Part shown: piece by piece, positions 37,252 to 49,438 of the stretch
How positions within the stretch are numbered: the stretch's first letter is position 1
Layout of the letters: every line of letters begins with the position of its first letter
NCBI GenBank assembly: GCA_964017155.1
Contig: OZ024855.1
Span: forward strand, 4,154,690 to 4,218,689
Source: Oasisia sp. SBJ-2009
Taxonomy: Eukaryota > Annelida > Polychaeta > Sabellida > Siboglinidae
Direction: 5' to 3'
DNA: 64,000 nt
Made by a program: the position numbers and the translations under genes
Notes under the pieces: generated by a model
What the model was told of the DNA's origin: nothing
What the model saw: only the letters and a program-made list of their open reading frames with translations
The model's database searches: none

Positions 37252-39024
37252 TTGACAGAATACATGCCTGTTGACAGCATTCTGTCACCAGAATACATGC
37301 ATGTTGACAGCATTCTGTCACCAGAATACATGCATGTTGACAGCATTCTCTCACCAGAATACATGCATGTTGACAGCATTCTCTCACCAGAATACATACA
37401 CGTTGACAGCATTCTCTCACCAGAATACATGCCTGTTGACAGCATTCTCTCACCAGAATACATGCATGTTGACAGCATTCTCTCACCAGAATACATGCCT
37501 GTTGACAGCATTCTCTCACCAGAATACATGCCTGTTGACAGCATTCTCTCACCAGAATACATGCATGTTGACAGCATTCTCTCACCAGAATGCATGCATG
37601 TTGACAGCATTCTCTCACCAGAATACAAGCATGTTGACAGCATTCTCTCACCAGAATACATGCATGTTGACAGCATTCTCTCACCAGAATGAATGCATGT
37701 TGACAGCATTCTCTCACCAGAATACATGCATGTTGACAGCATTCTCTCACCAGAATACATGCATGTTGACAGCATTCTGTCACCAGAATACATGCATGTT
37801 GACAGCATTCTCTCACCAGAATACATGCATGTTGACAGCATTCTCTCACCAGAATACATACACGTTGACAGCATTCTCTCACCAGAATACATGCCTGTTG
37901 ACAGCATTCTCTCACCAGAATACATGCATGTTGACAGCATTCTCTCACCAGAATGCATGCATGTTGACAGCATTCTCTCACCAGAATACAAGCATGTTGA
38001 CAGCATTCTCTCACCAGAATACATGCATGTTGACAGCATTCTCTCACCAGAATGAATGCATGTTGACAGCATTCTCTCACCAGAATACATGCATGTTGAC
38101 AGCATTCTCTCACCAGAATACATGCATGTTGACAACATTCTCTCACCAGAATACATGCATGTTGACAACATTCTCTCACCAGAATACATGCATGTTGACA
38201 ACATTCTCTCACCAGAATGAATGCATGTTGACAGCATTCTCTCACCAGAATACATGCATGTTAACAGCATTCTCTCACCAGAATGAATGCATGTTGACAG
38301 CATTCTCTCACCAGAATGAAAGCATGTTGACAGCATTCTCTCACCAGAATACATGCATGTTAACAGCATTCTCTCACCAGAATAAATGCATGTTGACAGC
38401 ATTCTCTCACCAGAATACATACATGTTGACAGCATTCTCTCACCAGAATACATGCATGTTGACAGCATTCTCTCACCAGAATACATACATGTTGACAGCA
38501 ATGTCTCACCAGAATACATGCATGTTGACAGCATTCTCTCACCAGAATACATACATGTTGACAGCATTCTCTCACCAGAATACATACATGTTGACAGCAT
38601 TCTCTCACCAGAATACATGCATGTTGACAACATTCTCACACCAGAATACATGCATGTTGACAACATTCTCTCACCAGTATACATGCATGTTGACAGCATT
38701 CTCTCACTAGTATACATGCATGTTGATAGCAATGTCTCACCAGAATGCATGCATGTTGACAACATTCTCTCACCAGTATACATGCATGTTGACAACATTC
38801 TCTCACCAGTATACGTGCATGTTGACAGCAATGTCTCACCAGAATGCATGCATGTTGACAACATTCTCTCACCAGGATACATGCATGTTGACAGCATTCT
38901 ATCACCAGAATGCATGCATGTTGACAGCATTCTCTCACCAGAATACATGCATGTTGACAGCATTCTCTCACCAGAATGCATGCATGTTGACAACATTCTC
39001 TCACCAGAATACATGCATGTTGAC
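37252..39024. repeat. 33-bp minisatellite, about 54 copies
   Basis: Unit contains ATGCATGTTGACAGCATTCT and CTCACCAGAATAC. It begins 17 nt after the donor of the acidic exon. Because 33 is a multiple of three, long frames exist on both strands (649 residues on the minus strand with an 11-residue period). There is no start, splice or domain context for a gene. Blocks repeat (about 37690-37700 and 38050 carry the same GAATGAATGC variant). Confidence 0.96.
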
Positions 39025-39240
39025 AGAATTATCTTTATGATTTGTGCATATAGAAATTATTTCAAATTTTTCAATGAATAATCACTCTGTGAAGTTTACA
39101 ATGAATACATTTTCAGTGATGTTTATAAGAATGTCACTAAAATTTACAACAATGAAAAAACTGTTGACAATGTGACCAATGAGTGGACACTCTCAGTTGA
39201 CTGAATCAAGTGAGTATATTACCCTGGGTTGTGTTTGTAG

Positions 39241-39460
39241 CATGTGGGGGCACATTGGAGGGCAATTCAGGGACCTTCACCTCCCCCAACCATCCCAACA
39301 ACTACCCTGACGGGGTGAACTGTACGTGGTACATCACGGCCGACCCGGGAGAGTTGATCCGCCTCACATTCACCTCCTTCGTCCTCGAGAGTCACAGCAG
39401 CTGCTACTATGACTACGTCGCCCTCTACAACAACTTCACCATGGCGAGCCTCATAGGCAG
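39241..39460 (+). CDS. CUBN: cubilin exon, CUB5 first half
   Basis: Enters in phase 1, leaves in phase 2 (GGCAG|GTACGT). Reads CGGTLEGNSGTFTSPNHPNN, NCTWYITADPGE, FVLESHSSCYYDYVALYNN and SLIGR, matching human CUB5 SPGHPNVYPHGINCTWHI..CTNDYLEVYDTD..LGRYC. In mammals CUB5-8 bind intrinsic factor-B12. Whether that applies here is unknown. Confidence 0.96.
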
Positions 39461-40955
39461 GTACGTGGTCACATTGGTGAGGTCTTCAGAGAGCCTCATA
39501 GGCAGGTACGTGGTCACATTGGTGAGGTCTTCAGAGAGCCTTATAGGCAGGTACGTGGTCACATTGGTTATGTCTTCACAGAGCCTCATAGGCAGGTACG
39601 TGGTCACATTGGTGAGGTCTTCACTGAGCCTTATAGGCAGGTACGTGGTCACATTGGTGATGTCTTCACTGAGCCTTATAGGCAGGTACGTGGTTACATT
39701 GGTGAGGTCTTCAGAGAGCCTTATAGGCAGGTACGTGGTCACATTGGTGATGTCTTCACAGAGCCTTATAGGCAGGTACGTGGTCACATTGGTGAGGTCT
39801 TCACTTGGTCTTATAGGCAGGTACGTGGTCACATTGGTGAGGTCTTCAGAGAGCCTTATAGGCAGGTATGTGGTCACATTGGTGATGTCTTCAGAGAGCC
39901 TCATAGGCAGGTACGTGGTCACATTGGAGAGGTCTTCACTTGGTCTTATAGGCAGGTATGTGGTCACATTGGTGATGTCTTCAGAGGCCCTTATAGGCAG
40001 GTACGTGGTCACATTGGTGATGCCTTCACCAAGCCTTATAGGCAGGTACGTGGTCACATTGGTGAGGTCTTCACTGAGCCTTATAGGCAGGTACGTGGTC
40101 ACATTGGTGATGTCTTCACAGAGCCTTATAGGCAGGTACGTGGTCACATTGGTGATGTCTTCACCAAGCCTTATAGGCAGGTACGTGGTCACATTGGTGA
40201 GGTCTTCACTGAGCCTTATAGGCAGGTACGTGGTCACATTGGTGATGTCTTCACAGAGCCTTACAGGCAGGTATGTGGTCACATTGGTGATGTCTTCACA
40301 GAGCCTTACAGGCAGGTACGTGGTCACATTGGTGATGTCTTCACAGAGCCTTACAGGCAGGTACGTGGTCACATTGGTGATGTCTTCACAGAGCCTTATA
40401 GGCAGGTACGTGGTCACATTGGTGATGTCTTCAGAGAGCCTTATAGGCAGATATGTGGTCACGTTGGTGAGGTCTTCAGAGAGCCTTTTAGGCAGATACG
40501 TGGTCACATTAGTGAGGTCTTCAGAGAGCCTCATTGGCAGGTACCTGGTCACATTGGTGATGTCTTCACTTGGTCTTATAAGGCAGGTACGTGGTCACAT
40601 TGGTGATGTCTTCACTTGGTCTTATAAGGCAGGTACGTGGTCACATTGGTGATGTCTTCACTTGGTTTTATAAGGCAGGTACGTGGTCACATTGGTGATG
40701 TCTTCACTTGGTCTTATAAGGCAGGTACGTGGTCACATTGGTGATGTCTTCACTTGGTCTTATAAGGCAGGTACGTGGTCACATTGATGATGTCTTCACT
40801 TGGTCTTCTTATAAGGCAGGTACGTGGTCACATTGATGATGTCTTCACTTGGTCTTATAAGGCAGGTACGTGGTCACATTGATGATGTCTTCACTTGGTC
40901 TTATAAGGCAGGTACGTGGTCACATTGGTGATGTCTTCACCGAGCCTTATAGGCA
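39445..40955 (+). repeat. 45-bp donor-containing minisatellite, about 33 copies
   Basis: Each copy carries AGCCTYATAGGCAG followed by GTACGTGGTCACATTGGTGA. The first copy is the CUB5 exon end (AGCCTCATAGGCAG|GTACGTGGTC). From about 40560 the copies become 46-bp or more (CTTATAAGGCAG), breaking the frame. Until 40652 the array stays open in the CUB5 frame, with a 15-residue period (SLIGRYVVTLVRSSE). Confidence 0.97.
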
Positions 40956-42310
40956 GTTACATTGCATGTTTTTACATCTACACTGGTCTGTTGTTACATT
41001 GTATGTTATACATCTACAATGATCTGCTGTTACATTGTATGTTATACATCTACAATGATCTGCTGTTACATTGTATGTTATACATCTACAATGATCTGCT
41101 GTTACATTGTATGTTATACATCTACACTGGTCTGTTGTTACATTGTATGTTATACATCTACAATGATCTGTTGTTACATTGTATGTTATACATCTACAAT
41201 GGTCTGTTGTTACATTGTATGTTATACATCTACACTGGTCTGTTGTTACATTGTATGTTATACATCTACACTGGTCTGTTGTTACATTGTATGTTATACA
41301 TCTACACTGGTCTGTTGTTACATTGTATGTTATACATCTACAATGATCTGTTGTTACATTGTATGTTATACATCTACACTGGTCTGTTGTTACATTGTAT
41401 GTTATACATCTACACTGGTCTGTTGTTACATTGTATGTTATACATCTACAATGATCTGCTGTTACATTGTATGTTATACATCTACACTGGTCTGTTGTTA
41501 CATTGTATGTTATACATCTACAATGATCTGTTGTTACATTGTATGTTATACATCTACACTGGTCTGTTGTTACATTGTATGTTATACATCTACACTGGTC
41601 TGTTGTTACATTGTATGTTATACATCTACACTGGTCTGTTGTTACATTGTATGTTATACATCTACAATGATCTGTTGTTACATTGTATGTTATACATCTA
41701 CAATGATCTGCTGTTACATTGTATGTTATACATCTACAATAATCTGTTGTTACATTGTATGTTATACATCTACAATGATCTGTTGTTACATTGTATGTTA
41801 TACATCTACAATGATCTGCTGTTACATTGTATGTTATACATCTACACTGGTCTGTTGTTACATTGTATGTTATACATCTACAATGATCTGTTGTTACATT
41901 GTATGTTATACATCTACAATGATCTGCTGTTACATTGTATGTTATACATCTACAATGATCTGTTGTTACATTGTATGTTATACATCTACAATGATCTGTT
42001 GTTACATTGTATGTTATACATCTACAATGATCTGTTGTTACATTGTATGTTATACATCTACAATGATCTGCTGTTACATTGTATGTTATACATCTACAAT
42101 GATCTGTTGTTACATTGTATGTTATACATCTACAATGATCTGTTGTTACATTGTATGTTATACATCTACAATGATCTGTTGTTACATTGTATGTTATACA
42201 TCTACAATGATCTGTTGTTACATTGTATGTTATACATCTACAATGATCTGTTGTTACATTGTATGTTATACATCTACAATGATCTGCTGTTACATTATGT
42301 GTTTTACATC
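40956..42310 (+). repeat. 36-bp minisatellite running into the CUB5 acceptor, about 37 copies
   Basis: Unit contains TACATTGTATGTTATACATC and TACAATGATCTG. The last, altered copy (ACATTATGTGTTTTACATCAG) supplies the acceptor of the second CUB5 exon. It stays open in that exon's frame from about 40916, with a 12-residue period (LLLHCMLYIYND). Confidence 0.97.
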
Positions 42311-42312
42311 AG

Positions 42313-42443
42313 GTACTGCGGACGCTTGCCGCCTCCAGTGGTGACATCTAGTGGCAACATCATGATGGTGAAGTTCGTGTCTGACTCAAGCATGTCGTCC
42401 AAAGGCTTCAGTGCTTCGTACATCACTCTCAACGCATCGACAG
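42313..42443 (+). CDS. CUBN: cubilin exon, CUB5 second half
   Basis: Phase 2 to phase 1. Reads YCGRLPPPVVTSSGNIMMVK, FVSDSSMSSKGFSASYITL, matching human CUB5 YCGKSIPPSLTSSGNSLMLVFVTDSD. The Asp of VSDSS fits the third calcium-ligand position. Confidence 0.96.
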
Positions 42444-42560
42444 GTACAAACCTAGCTAAGACAGTAGCTTTATAGATACACTTTTTTTAATTGTATAGCT
42501 GAAGGTATTGGCTCATAGAAAATGTGTTACGAGTGATTGCATTGTAAGAAAATAGTCATA

Positions 42561-43881
42561 CAGTGGAACCCCTCGTTTAAGACCGCCCCCCAAATCAGAG
42601 TGGGGCGGTCTTAAAAGAGGGGTGGTCTCTCGTGAGGGGTTTGCAACATTTAACACTAGGGGGCGCTTATGACAACTAACATCAACACTAGGGGGCGCTT
42701 ACAACCACTAAGTAGTAAAATACACAAAATGAAAAGTAGAAAATAAAAAATGAGAACATATTAACAACAAAAGTATTTATTCTGTTTATTTTATGTGTGA
42801 CACGTTTCAGTATAAGTTTAATTTTGAATAGTTTTTTTATAATATCTAATAAAGAGTATCCTCATTTTTAATAGTTTTTTTATAATATCTGATAAAAACT
42901 ATTCTCAGTTAATTTATTTCAAATTCGGTATGAGGGGCTAAAAAGTGCTGCCACCTCACGGCATCTGGGTAACTGCACCGCGGTCGCCATTTTGTTGTTC
43001 TTTCCAGCGCCGCAAAACGATCTTTTACTTTCTGATCTAATCATGAAAACGACCTCTTACAGCCGCGAAACTTCCTCTCTAATAACTTATAGTACATTAT
43101 ACATACTCTAGGTCATAAAATTAAATCACTTAAATTGCTGTGAAGAATAAAATTCACAAATCAAAATTGTGCTAAACTAAAGTCGACATCGGTGTCATTG
43201 CCGTGCAGGCCATAGATTACCGTGGCATTACGTCGATATTTTATCGCGGTGTCGCTAAATCTGGATTCCGTTTTTATCCTAAACTAACCTAAAACTTAGC
43301 CTAAGTTTCTAAACTTTAATCGTACAAAAGTTTCTGAACTTTAATCATACACAATATGGCTATTACAGTAATCACAGAGTTATGCGTAGCAATCGACGGT
43401 GACCATGTCCGCCATGATGTCTTGCCGGCGAGTTCTTGCGCGAGTTTGTTTCATGGATTTTATTTGTTTCAGTAATGTAAGTGATTTTATTTTATAACAT
43501 AGTGTGTGTTTATAAATATATACGATATGTGAGGAAAGTCTAGCGGCTGTTAGATGTCGTTTTCATAATTCGATCAGAAAGTAAAAGATCGCCAAAATGA
43601 ATGGTCATCGTCAGGCGATTTATTGTTTTTATGGCATTGCATGTTAGTCATGCGTTTAATGAGAGTTCGTTGCGATATTTAGGTTAACAAATTTGCTGGC
43701 CACCTATCGGGTGGTCGTTCGTAAGGGGTAAAATTCAAATTGCCATGGTCGTTGGTCGCGTCTGCCGGGTGGTCGTTGGTGAGGGGTCGTCTATACAGCG
43801 TAGGCATTCCGTCAATGAAAATACGGTCGTAAAAAGCGGGTGGTCATAAATGAGGGTGGTCGTTCGTCAGGTGTTCTACTA
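42561..43881. mobile_element. 1.32-kb TIR element, non-autonomous (pogo/Tc1-like ends)
   Basis: Left end CAGTGGAACCCCTCGTTTAA, right end, reverse complemented, TAGTAGAACACCTGACGAAC, each followed by GACCRCCC words. It is flanked by TA on both sides (42559-42560, 42882-equivalent 43882-43883). An internal inverted repeat pairs about 43018-43076 with about 43528-43593 (CGATCTTTTACTTTCTGATC). No transposase frame. TA target and CAGT-like ends suggest a Tc1/mariner/pogo-type MITE; the family is inferred. Confidence 0.85.
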
Positions 43882-44094
43882 TACATATATTAAAAATGGA
43901 ATATTTTCTAATGTTGATCCTGCTACTGGAGACTGTATAAGGAGTGTAGTTTCATAAAGATCACCAGCATGACACTAGATAACAGTGCACATACATATTT
44001 AAAAGATGAATCTGCAATTTGCATATGATGTTGAAGGGGGAGTTTTTTTAAATAGCGACAAAATGCTAGAAAACAGCCCAAGGAGTACCGTGTC

Positions 44095-45812
44095 TCGTAG
44101 GGGATGGGTGTGAGGTCTCATAGGGGATGGGGGTGAGGTCTCCTAGGGGATGGGGGTGAGGTCTCGTAGGGGATGGGGGTGAGGTCTCATAGGGGATGGG
44201 GGTGAGGTCTCGTAGGGGATGGGGGTGAGGTCTCATAGGGGATGGGGGTGAGGTCTCATAGGGGATGGGGGTGAGGTCTCCTAGGGGATGGGTGTGAGGT
44301 CTCGTAGGGGATGGGGGTGAGGTTTCATAGGGGATGGGGGTGAGGTCTCGTAGGGGATGGGGGTGAGGTCTCTTAGGGGATGGGGGTGAGGTCTCATAGG
44401 GGATGGGGGTGAGGTCTCCTAGGGGATGGGTGTGAGGTCTCGTAGGGGATGGGGGTGAGGTCTCGTAGGGGATGGGGGTGAGGTCTCGTAGGGGATGGGG
44501 GTGAGGTCTCGTAGGGGATGGGGGTGAGGTCTCATAGGGGATGGGGGTGAGGTCTCATAGGGGATGGGGGTGAGGTCTCGTAGGGGATGGGGGTGAGGTC
44601 TCGTCGGGGATGGGGGTGAGGTCTCGTAGGGGATGGGGGTGAGGTCTCATAGGGGATGGGGGTGAGGTCTCGTAGGGGATGGGGGTGAGGTCTCGTAGGG
44701 GATGGGGGTGAGGTCTCTTAGGGGATGGGGGTGAGGTCTCATAGGGGATGGGGGTGAGGTCTCGTAGGGGATGGGGGTGAGGTCTCGTAGGGGATGGGGG
44801 TGAGGTCTCGTAGGGGATGGGGGTGAGGTCTCGTAGGGGATGGGGGTGAGGTCTCGTAGGGGATGTGGGTGAGGTCTCGTAGGGGATGGGGGTGAGGTCT
44901 CGTAGGGGATGGGGGTGAGGTCTCGTAGGGGATGGGGGTGAGGTCTCTTAGGGGATGGGGGTGAGGTCTCTTAGGGGATGGGGGTGAGGTCTCGTAGGGG
45001 ATGGGGGTGAGGTCTCGTAGGGGATGGGGGTGAGGTCTCTTAGGGGATGGGGGTGAGGTCTCATAGGGGATGGGGGTGAGGTCTCTTAGGGGATGGGGGT
45101 GAGGTCTCATAGGGGATGGGGGTGAGGTCTCTTAGGGGATGGGGGTGAGGTCTCTTAGGGGATGGGGGTGAGGTCTCGTAGGGGATGGGGGTGAGGTCTC
45201 GTAGGGGATGGGGGTGAGGTCTCTTAGGGGATGGGGGTGAGGTCTCGTAGGGGATGGGGGTGAGGTCTCGTAGGGGATGGGGGTGAGGTCTCGTAGGGGA
45301 TGGGGGTGAGGTCTCCTAGGGGATGGGGGTGAGGTCTCCTAGGGGATGGGGGTGAGGTCTCGTAGGGGATGGGGGTGAGGTCTCGTAGGGGATGGGGGTG
45401 AGGTCTCATAGGGGATGGGGGTGAGGTCTCGTAGGGGATGGGGGTGAGGTCTCATAGGGGATGGGGGTGAGGTCTCGTAGGGGATGGGGGTGAGGTCTCG
45501 TAGGGGATGGGGGTGAGGTCTCGTAGGGGATGGGGGTGAGGTCTCGTAGGGGATGGGGGTGAGGTCTCGTAGGGGATGGGGGTGAGGTCTCATAGGGGAT
45601 GGGGGTGAGGTCTCGTAGGGGATGGGGGTGAGGTCTCGTAGGGGATGGGGGTGAGGTCTCGTAGGGGATGGGGGTGAGGTCTCATAGGGGATGGGGGTGA
45701 GGTCTCGTAGGGGATGGGGGTGAGGTCTCATAGGGGATGGGGGTGAGGTCTCGTAGGGGATGGGGGTGAGGTCTCATAGGGGATGGGGGTGAGGTCTCGT
45801 AGAGGATGGGCA
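44095..45812 (+). repeat. 23-bp G-rich minisatellite, about 74 copies
   Basis: Unit GGTCTCGTAGGGGATGGGGG plus TGA, with CGT, CAT, CTT and CCT variants. The + strand has dense G runs. Long minus-strand frames (His-Pro, Pro-rich, 23-residue period) are artefacts of three units making 69 bp. Confidence 0.97.
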
Positions 45813-46223
45813 GAAAGAAACATCCAGAAATAACGAGGCACTTTGTCGATATCCTGTTGCATGTGTAGATGTTGAGCATGAGGTGTTTAAAGAACTGTTC
45901 TTCAGTACGATGCTGTTTTACTCTCAACAGGTGTCTACTGTAGGTAGAACATGCCTCCTAACTTTACTGCTAATGTTTGTCATCAGCACCTGCTAAAGGG
46001 TCACTGTCACTACTTGTTTTTGTGTACTAAATACATTGTCATTGCTTTCATGAAAACGTTGTTCTTTAATAAGAAAAAGTAAACATGAATGTGTTAAGTA
46101 GATCACATACTTTTAGCTTTATTTTATTAAAAGAAATTGCATTTTAGATATTGTATCTCAATGACATTATTTGCAATGACAAAAATGACAAAGTTGACGT
46201 GGCAGTCCGTGTTATGTTGACAG
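45813..46223. other. intron sequence, nothing recognised
   Basis: Unique AT-rich sequence, ending GTTGACAG, the CUB6 acceptor. Confidence 0.5.
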
Positions 46224-46413
46224 CATGTGGCAGGGATTTGACTGATCCAGTAGGGTTTATTAGAAGTCCGAATTACCCCAGCCACTACTCCAACAGTCGT
46301 GCCTGTGTCTGGCGTATCACCATGGAGACGGGTAAACAGATCCTGCTCAATGTGACATCCTTCGCAATGGAACAGGGGCTTCCAAAATGTCTGAATGACT
46401 ATCTGGAAATCAG
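46224..46413 (+). CDS. CUBN: cubilin exon, CUB6 first half
   Basis: Phase 1 to phase 2 (ATCAG|GTCAGT). Reads ACGRDLTDPVGFIRSPNYPS, ACVWRITMETGKQ, FAMEQGLPKCLNDYLEI, matching human CUB6, which also breaks the CGG rule (ACLQD). Confidence 0.95.
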
Positions 46414-47466
46414 GTCAGTGTGACCTCATATCTAGTATCACTGTATCTATGTCAATATGACATTGTATCTGTCAGTATGACATTGTATCTAGGTCAGTAT
46501 GACATTGTGTCTAGGCCAGTCTGACATTGTATCTAGGTCAGTATGACATTGTATCTAGGCCAGTATGACATTGTATCTAGGTCAGTATGACATTGTATCT
46601 AGGCCAGTATGACATTGTATCTAGGTCAGTATACATTGTATCTAGGTCAATATGACATTGTATCTAGGTCAGTATGACATTGTATCTAGGTCAGTATGAC
46701 ATTGTATCTATGTCAGTCTGACATTGTATCTATGTCAGTATGACATTGTATCTAGGTCAGTATGACATTGTATCTAGGTCAGTATGACATTGTATCTATG
46801 TCAGTATGACATTGTATCTAGGTCAGTATGACATTGTATCTAGGTCAGTATGACATTCCATCTAGGTCAGTATGACATTGTATCTATGTCAGTATGACAT
46901 TGTATCTAGGTCAGTATGACATTGTATCTATGTCAGTCTGACATTGTATCTAGGTCAGTATGACATTGTATCTAGGTCAGTATGACATTGTATCTAGGTC
47001 AGTATGACATTGTATCTAGGTCAGTATGACATTGTATCTAGGTCAGTATGACATTCCCTCTAGGTCAGTATGACATTGTATCTATGTCAGTATGACACTG
47101 TATCTATGTCAGTATGACACTGTATCTATGTCAGTATGACATTGTATCTATGTCAGTATGACACTGTATCTAGGTCAGTATGACATTGTATCTAGGTCAG
47201 TATGACATTGTATCTATGTCAGTATGACACTGTATCTATGTCAGTATGACACTGTATCTATGTCAGTATGACATTGTATCTAGGTCAGTATGACATTGTA
47301 TCTAGGTCAGTATGACATTGTATCTATGTCAGTATGACACTGTATCTATGTCAGTATGACACTGTATCTATGTCAGTATGACACTGTATCTATGTCAGTA
47401 TGACATTGTATCTAGGTCAGTATGAAATTGTATCTAGGTCAGTATGACATTGTATCTACGTCAGCA
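46412..47466 (+). repeat. 22-bp donor-like minisatellite, about 46 copies
   Basis: Unit AGGTCAGTATGACATTGTAT plus CT. It starts at the CUB6 exon end (ATCAG|GTCAGTGTGACCTCATATCTAG), so each AG|GTCAGT copy repeats the donor. The first two or three copies are the most diverged. Confidence 0.93.
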
Positions 47467-47624
47467 CTGTGAAATGTATTAGCTTCATCATGGCACTGAG
47501 TTAACATGATTTAGCTTTGGGCATAATAAGTGGTCCTTGTTATGGCGTTCATGGTCTTTGCTATATTCATACTTAACAAACACCCTGAACAACAATAGTA
47601 TCGGCAGCGTTCGATTACCTGCAG

Positions 47625-47785
47625 AGACGGAGGCTTCGAAGACTCGCCTCTGATTGGTCGATATTGTGACTCAATGATTCCTCCAATCATCCGGTCTCAC
47701 AGCAACCGTCTCTATCTGAAGATGGAGACTGACGACACAATCGTAGGCACAGGCTTCAACATCTACTACGATGCCACTATGTCAG
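47625..47785 (+). CDS. CUBN: cubilin exon, CUB6 second half
   Basis: Phase 2 to phase 1. Reads DGGFEDSPLIGRYCDSMIPP, IIRSHSNRLYLKMETDD and GTGFNIYYDATMS, close to human CUB6 RDGGYEKSPLLGIFYGS..IISHSNKLWLKFKSD. The fourth Cys absent from human CUB6 (FYG) is present here (YCD). Confidence 0.96.
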
Positions 47786-48081
47786 GTAAGGTCAAGGTCA
47801 CCTTATGTCAAGGTCACCTGGTCTCAATGTTGTCCTGTTGTTATTCAGTCGCCTTTTTCGACGGTCTATGTTTCTTGGACCAATGATCACATTCGTGTTA
47901 AAACAGCAGATCAGTATTTTAAATATGTCACATTAAATTTAACTTAAATATTAAGGATATGATACATTACCAATATATTTTTTATATTGTGGTTGGCATT
48001 TAGAAGGATAATCTTAAATATTTCATCAACATTGATGCGATTTAGTGTTTTATTTTCATTCAACGTTCTTTTCCCACACAG

Positions 48082-48263
48082 GTTGTGGCGGGGTCATGAC
48101 AAACCCCACAGGCAGTTTTATTTCCCCCAACTATCCGTACCCCTACCCCCAGTCTGTGGAGTGTTTCTGGACCATCTCCGTCGCCCTGGGCAACGTCATA
48201 GAGCTCGAGTTTATTCACCTCAATCTGGAGATTCACAGCTCCTGCGAGTATGACTACCTGCAG
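48082..48263 (+). CDS. CUBN: cubilin exon, CUB7 first half
   Basis: Phase 1 to phase 0 (CTGCAG|GTGAGG). Reads CGGVMTNPTGSFISPNYPYP, ECFWTISVALGN, FIHLNLEIHSSCEYDYLQ, matching human CUB7 [21 protein letters not shown]. Confidence 0.96.
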
Positions 48264-48274
48264 GTGAGGGAAAC

Positions 48275-48498
48275 AACTAGACCAAAGTACAGGCTGAAAG
48301 TAGGCTAAAGTACAGACATAAAGTAGGCTAAAGTACAGACATAAAGTAGGCTAAAGTACAGACATAATGTAGTCTAAAGTACACACATAACGTAGGCTAA
48401 AGTACAGACATAAAGTAGGCTAAAGTACAGACATAAAGTAGGCTAAAGTAGTTAAAAGTACAGACATAAAGTAGGCTGAAGTACAGACATAAAGTAGA
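48275..48498. repeat. 22-bp minisatellite, about 10 copies
   Basis: Unit contains TAGGCTAAAGTACAGACATA. It starts about 12 nt after the CUB7 donor. The donor itself is not copied. Confidence 0.88.
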
Positions 48499-48783
48499 TC
48501 AAGTTACAAGCGGACGTCATTAGTACTAGTGGTACACTTCAAGAAATGTTCTAAAAGTTGTCTTTATGTGTTTAGATGATGCAGCAGACATAATTGAGAT
48601 ATGTTATTTATCATATTTAACAGTAATGAAAATTATTTCAACATAATTTAGAGTTGTTTTTCTGTTGTTGCTGTGGTGTAAGCTACTTTATGTAGCATAA
48701 AAAGGTTATTGAAATGAGTTTCTGTTCCTGAGATCAACTGATGTTGCTGAGTAAACATAAATTTACCTGAATTTGATGTTCAG

Positions 48784-48937
48784 ATTCGAGAGCAGAATGC
48801 AAACGGCCTGTTGCGGGGACAGTACTGTGGAGACCAGACACCCCGGCCCCTCGTGTCAACGACAAATCAACTGTACATTAAGTTCCGCACAGACGCCTCG
48901 AACGCTGCATCTGGCTTCCACGCCAAATACGTCACAC
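48784..48937 (+). CDS. CUBN: cubilin exon, CUB7 second half
   Basis: Phase 0 to phase 1 with an unusual donor GTTAGT. Reads IREQNANGLLRGQYCGDQTP, STTNQLYIKFRTDASNAASG, FHAKYVTR. The usual x-D-G turn is REQN here. Confidence 0.94.
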
Positions 48938-49438
48938 GTTAGTCAATGTGTTCTGTTGACATGACTGGTTATAAGTAACATTCTTAAACATGAAACCTGT
49001 TGAATGGATTGGTGGTTTTAGGTTTTAGACAAACCATGGCATTAAGTAGTAAGGTGTCTCATGATTTTCACCTTTTTCATATCGTATTGTAATGAATTAT
49101 TTGGTAATGTTTTGTTATCTGTTCATAACATGTTCAAAATAACGTGTTCTGTAATGTTTTTGATAGCATCTTCAGTGGCATATTCAGTGATGTGTTTAGT
49201 AACTTGTTCAGTAACATGTTTCATGATGTGTTGGTGAAATGATCTGTGATATATTCATTAATTTGTTTTGTAACATGTTTCATGGTGTGTTTGGTGACAC
49301 ATTTTACGACGTGTTCAGTGACATGTTCAGTAACTTGTTTTATAACATGTTTCATGATGTGACACATTCTATGACACGTTCAGTAATACTGTGTTCTGTG
49401 ATGTGTCATGTGACGAATCACTCACTCCACCTTTCCAG
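48938..49438. other. intron with a degenerate AACATGTTCAGTGA repeat
   Basis: A diverged tandem motif around GTAACATGTTCAGTGATGTG spans about 49090-49400. Otherwise unique. Confidence 0.6.

Noticed and set aside
37065..39014. 649-residue minus-strand frame with an 11-residue repeat
   Set aside because: Product of the 33-bp minisatellite; opposite-strand and other frames are equally open, and the array is intronic to cubilin.
37252..39024. CRISPR-like repeat array
   Set aside because: No unique spacers between repeats; head-to-tail minisatellite in an animal gene.
40916..42475. 519-residue frame that ends in the CUB5 second half
   Set aside because: Only 42313-42443 matches CUB; the rest is the 36-bp array, treated as intron. 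The open frame is reported as a finding, not as coding sequence.
44739..45927. His/Pro-rich minus-strand frames with 23-residue period
   Set aside because: Three 23-bp units make 69 bp, which keeps frames open; simply the G-rich array read backwards.
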